A DNA stretch of 64,000 bases, from the NCBI RefSeq assembly GCF_007860185.1, contig NZ_SJPY01000005.1, positions 530,713 to 594,712 on the forward strand, given 5' to 3'. The position numbers and the translations under genes are program-made. Shown one piece after another: positions 63,210 to 64,000 of the stretch. A model generated the notes under the pieces. That model had not been told where the DNA came from and searched no databases. It saw nothing but the letters and a program-made list of their open reading frames with translations. Position 1 is the stretch's first letter. Every line of letters starts with the position of its first letter. This stretch comes from Novipirellula aureliae (GTDB taxonomy: Bacteria; Planctomycetota; Planctomycetia; Pirellulales; Pirellulaceae).

Positions 63210-64000
63210 TTGGAAACAGAAAACCACCTCCGAATTGGGCTGCCGAGCAAAGGCCGTCTATGCGACGTTGCCACCGAGCTATTGATGTCGGCGGGTTTAC
63301 AATTCCGCCGCCAATCACGCGGACTGTTTGCTCGGGTGAGCGGATTGCCGATCGACTTGATCTTCCTGCGAACCGACGATATCCCGACGCTTTGCGCTGA
63401 AGGGGCAATTGATATGGGCATCACCGGTAGCGATTTAGTCGAAGAAGCGGGTGCCGATATCCAACTGAGAATGAAGCTTGGCGTTGGACGTTGCCGGTTG
63501 GCGATTTGTGTTCCCGATGATTCCCCCATTCAATCGGCCAGCGAGCTCGATGGAAAACGGATCGCCACCAGCTTTCCCGAAGTCACCCGGCGCTATCTAT
63601 CAACGCACGGTGCCAACGCTCACTTGGTATCGCTTACGGGGTCGGTCGAAGTGATGATCCAACTAGGAGTCGCAGATGCCATTGTCGACCTGGTGGAGAC
63701 CGGCAGCACATTGGCTGCGAACCGACTAAGAATTTTCGATGAGATTGGTAGCTATGAAACCGTACTGATCCAAAACGATCATTGCCGTGACCAAGTTACC
63801 GCCGACCGAGTCGTTCGGCGACTTGAAGGGGTTGTGATTGCTCGCGACTATTCGCTACTCGAATACAACGTACTGCGAACCAAATTACCCGAAGCGGAAG
63901 CGATTACTCCGGGCTTCGATTCACCGACCATCAACGCACTTGAGGACGAGGCGTGGTGTAGCGTTCGCGTCATGGTAAAACGAAAAAGCGTCATTGAAGC
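63210..64000 (+). CDS. hisG: ATP phosphoribosyltransferase (partial)
   Basis: 263 codons visible from a TTG at 63210 (AGAAGAAA just upstream); the 3' end lies beyond the window. HisG features: LRIGLPSKGRL, FLRTDDIPTLCAEGAIDMGITGSDL, RIATSFPEVTRRYL, ADAIVDLVETGSTLAANRL. The later part (about residue 215 on, CSVRVMVKRKSVIE at the edge) indicates the long HisG form with a regulatory ACT-like C-terminus that senses histidine. It condenses ATP with PRPP, the first and controlled step of histidine synthesis. Adjacent hisE supports the assignment. Confidence 0.95.
   Translation, partial: METENHLRIGLPSKGRLCDVATELLMSAGLQFRRQSRGLFARVSGLPIDLIFLRTDDIPTLCAEGAIDMGITGSDLVEEAGADIQLRMKLGVGRCRLAICVPDDSPIQSASELDGKRIATSFPEVTRRYLSTHGANAHLVSLTGSVEVMIQLGVADAIVDLVETGSTLAANRLRIFDEIGSYETVLIQNDHCRDQVTADRVVRRLEGVVIARDYSLLEYNVLRTKLPEAEAITPGFDSPTINALEDEAWCSVRVMVKRKSVIE

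Noticed and set aside
1-64000. tRNA or rRNA genes
   Set aside because: No T-loop plus acceptor-stem combination and no rRNA-like sequence was found by eye on either strand; a covariance search would settle it.

Overview
The window looks like chromosomal DNA of a planctomycete, most likely a Pirellulaceae member near Rhodopirellula. This is inferred from gene content and style: fused GldF/GldG transporter genes, a MoxR-DUF58-Bat operon, an RDD/SpoIIM/DUF4129/DUF4350/MoxR cluster, a Ser/Thr kinase with an FGE-like tail, secreted Cys-rich proteins, a CPXCG protein, long lipoproteins and many palindromic intergenic repeats. No rRNA, tRNA, CRISPR array or intact insertion sequence was seen.

Layout. 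1-4177 (minus): a GldA ATPase, a fused permease/GldG protein and a DUF4340 protein cut by the window edge. 4345-9280: L-lactate dehydrogenase, a Cys-rich exported protein, a possible structured RNA, a two-domain GGDEF protein and a HupE/UreJ membrane protein. 9368-14882 (minus): a YtrA-type GntR regulator, an ABC ATPase, a large permease-like protein and a hypothetical protein, preceded by a good promoter with a palindrome over its -10 box. 15214-17486: a WecG/TagA glycosyltransferase and a degenerate sulfatase-like protein. 17583-19134: a decayed zinc-ribbon membrane gene and a seven-copy array of about 154 bp units. 19135-27750 (minus): moxR, DUF58, a BatD-like accessory gene, batA, a batB/batC fusion and a batD/batE fusion, almost all overlapping by 4 bp. 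28146-32564 (minus): a DUF900-type alpha/beta hydrolase lipoprotein, a Gfo/Idh/MocA oxidoreductase and a membrane protein. 32877-34241: an outer-membrane barrel protein with a strong terminator.

34676-42559 holds a divergent pair: a 1587-residue exported WD40/Ig-like protein with a caspase-like C-terminus lacking its cysteine, and a Ser/Thr kinase with membrane helices and an FGE-like C-terminus. 42782-49175 (plus) is a membrane cluster: RDD, SpoIIM, DUF4129, DUF4350 and a second MoxR, without the DUF58 gene often found after it. 49366-57746 carries comB, a CPXCG protein, two convergent RecQ helicases, a double-ACT protein, a thioesterase and a lipoprotein. 57895-64000 carries leuS, a transposase relic, two small membrane-anchored proteins, hisE and the start of hisG.

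The most unusual signal is repeat activity. At least eight minisatellites inside seven different genes have a period of exactly 15 bp (five codons). Palindromic intergenic-type elements sit in frame inside coding sequences at three places. Several dispersed hairpin families recur between genes and at stop codons.
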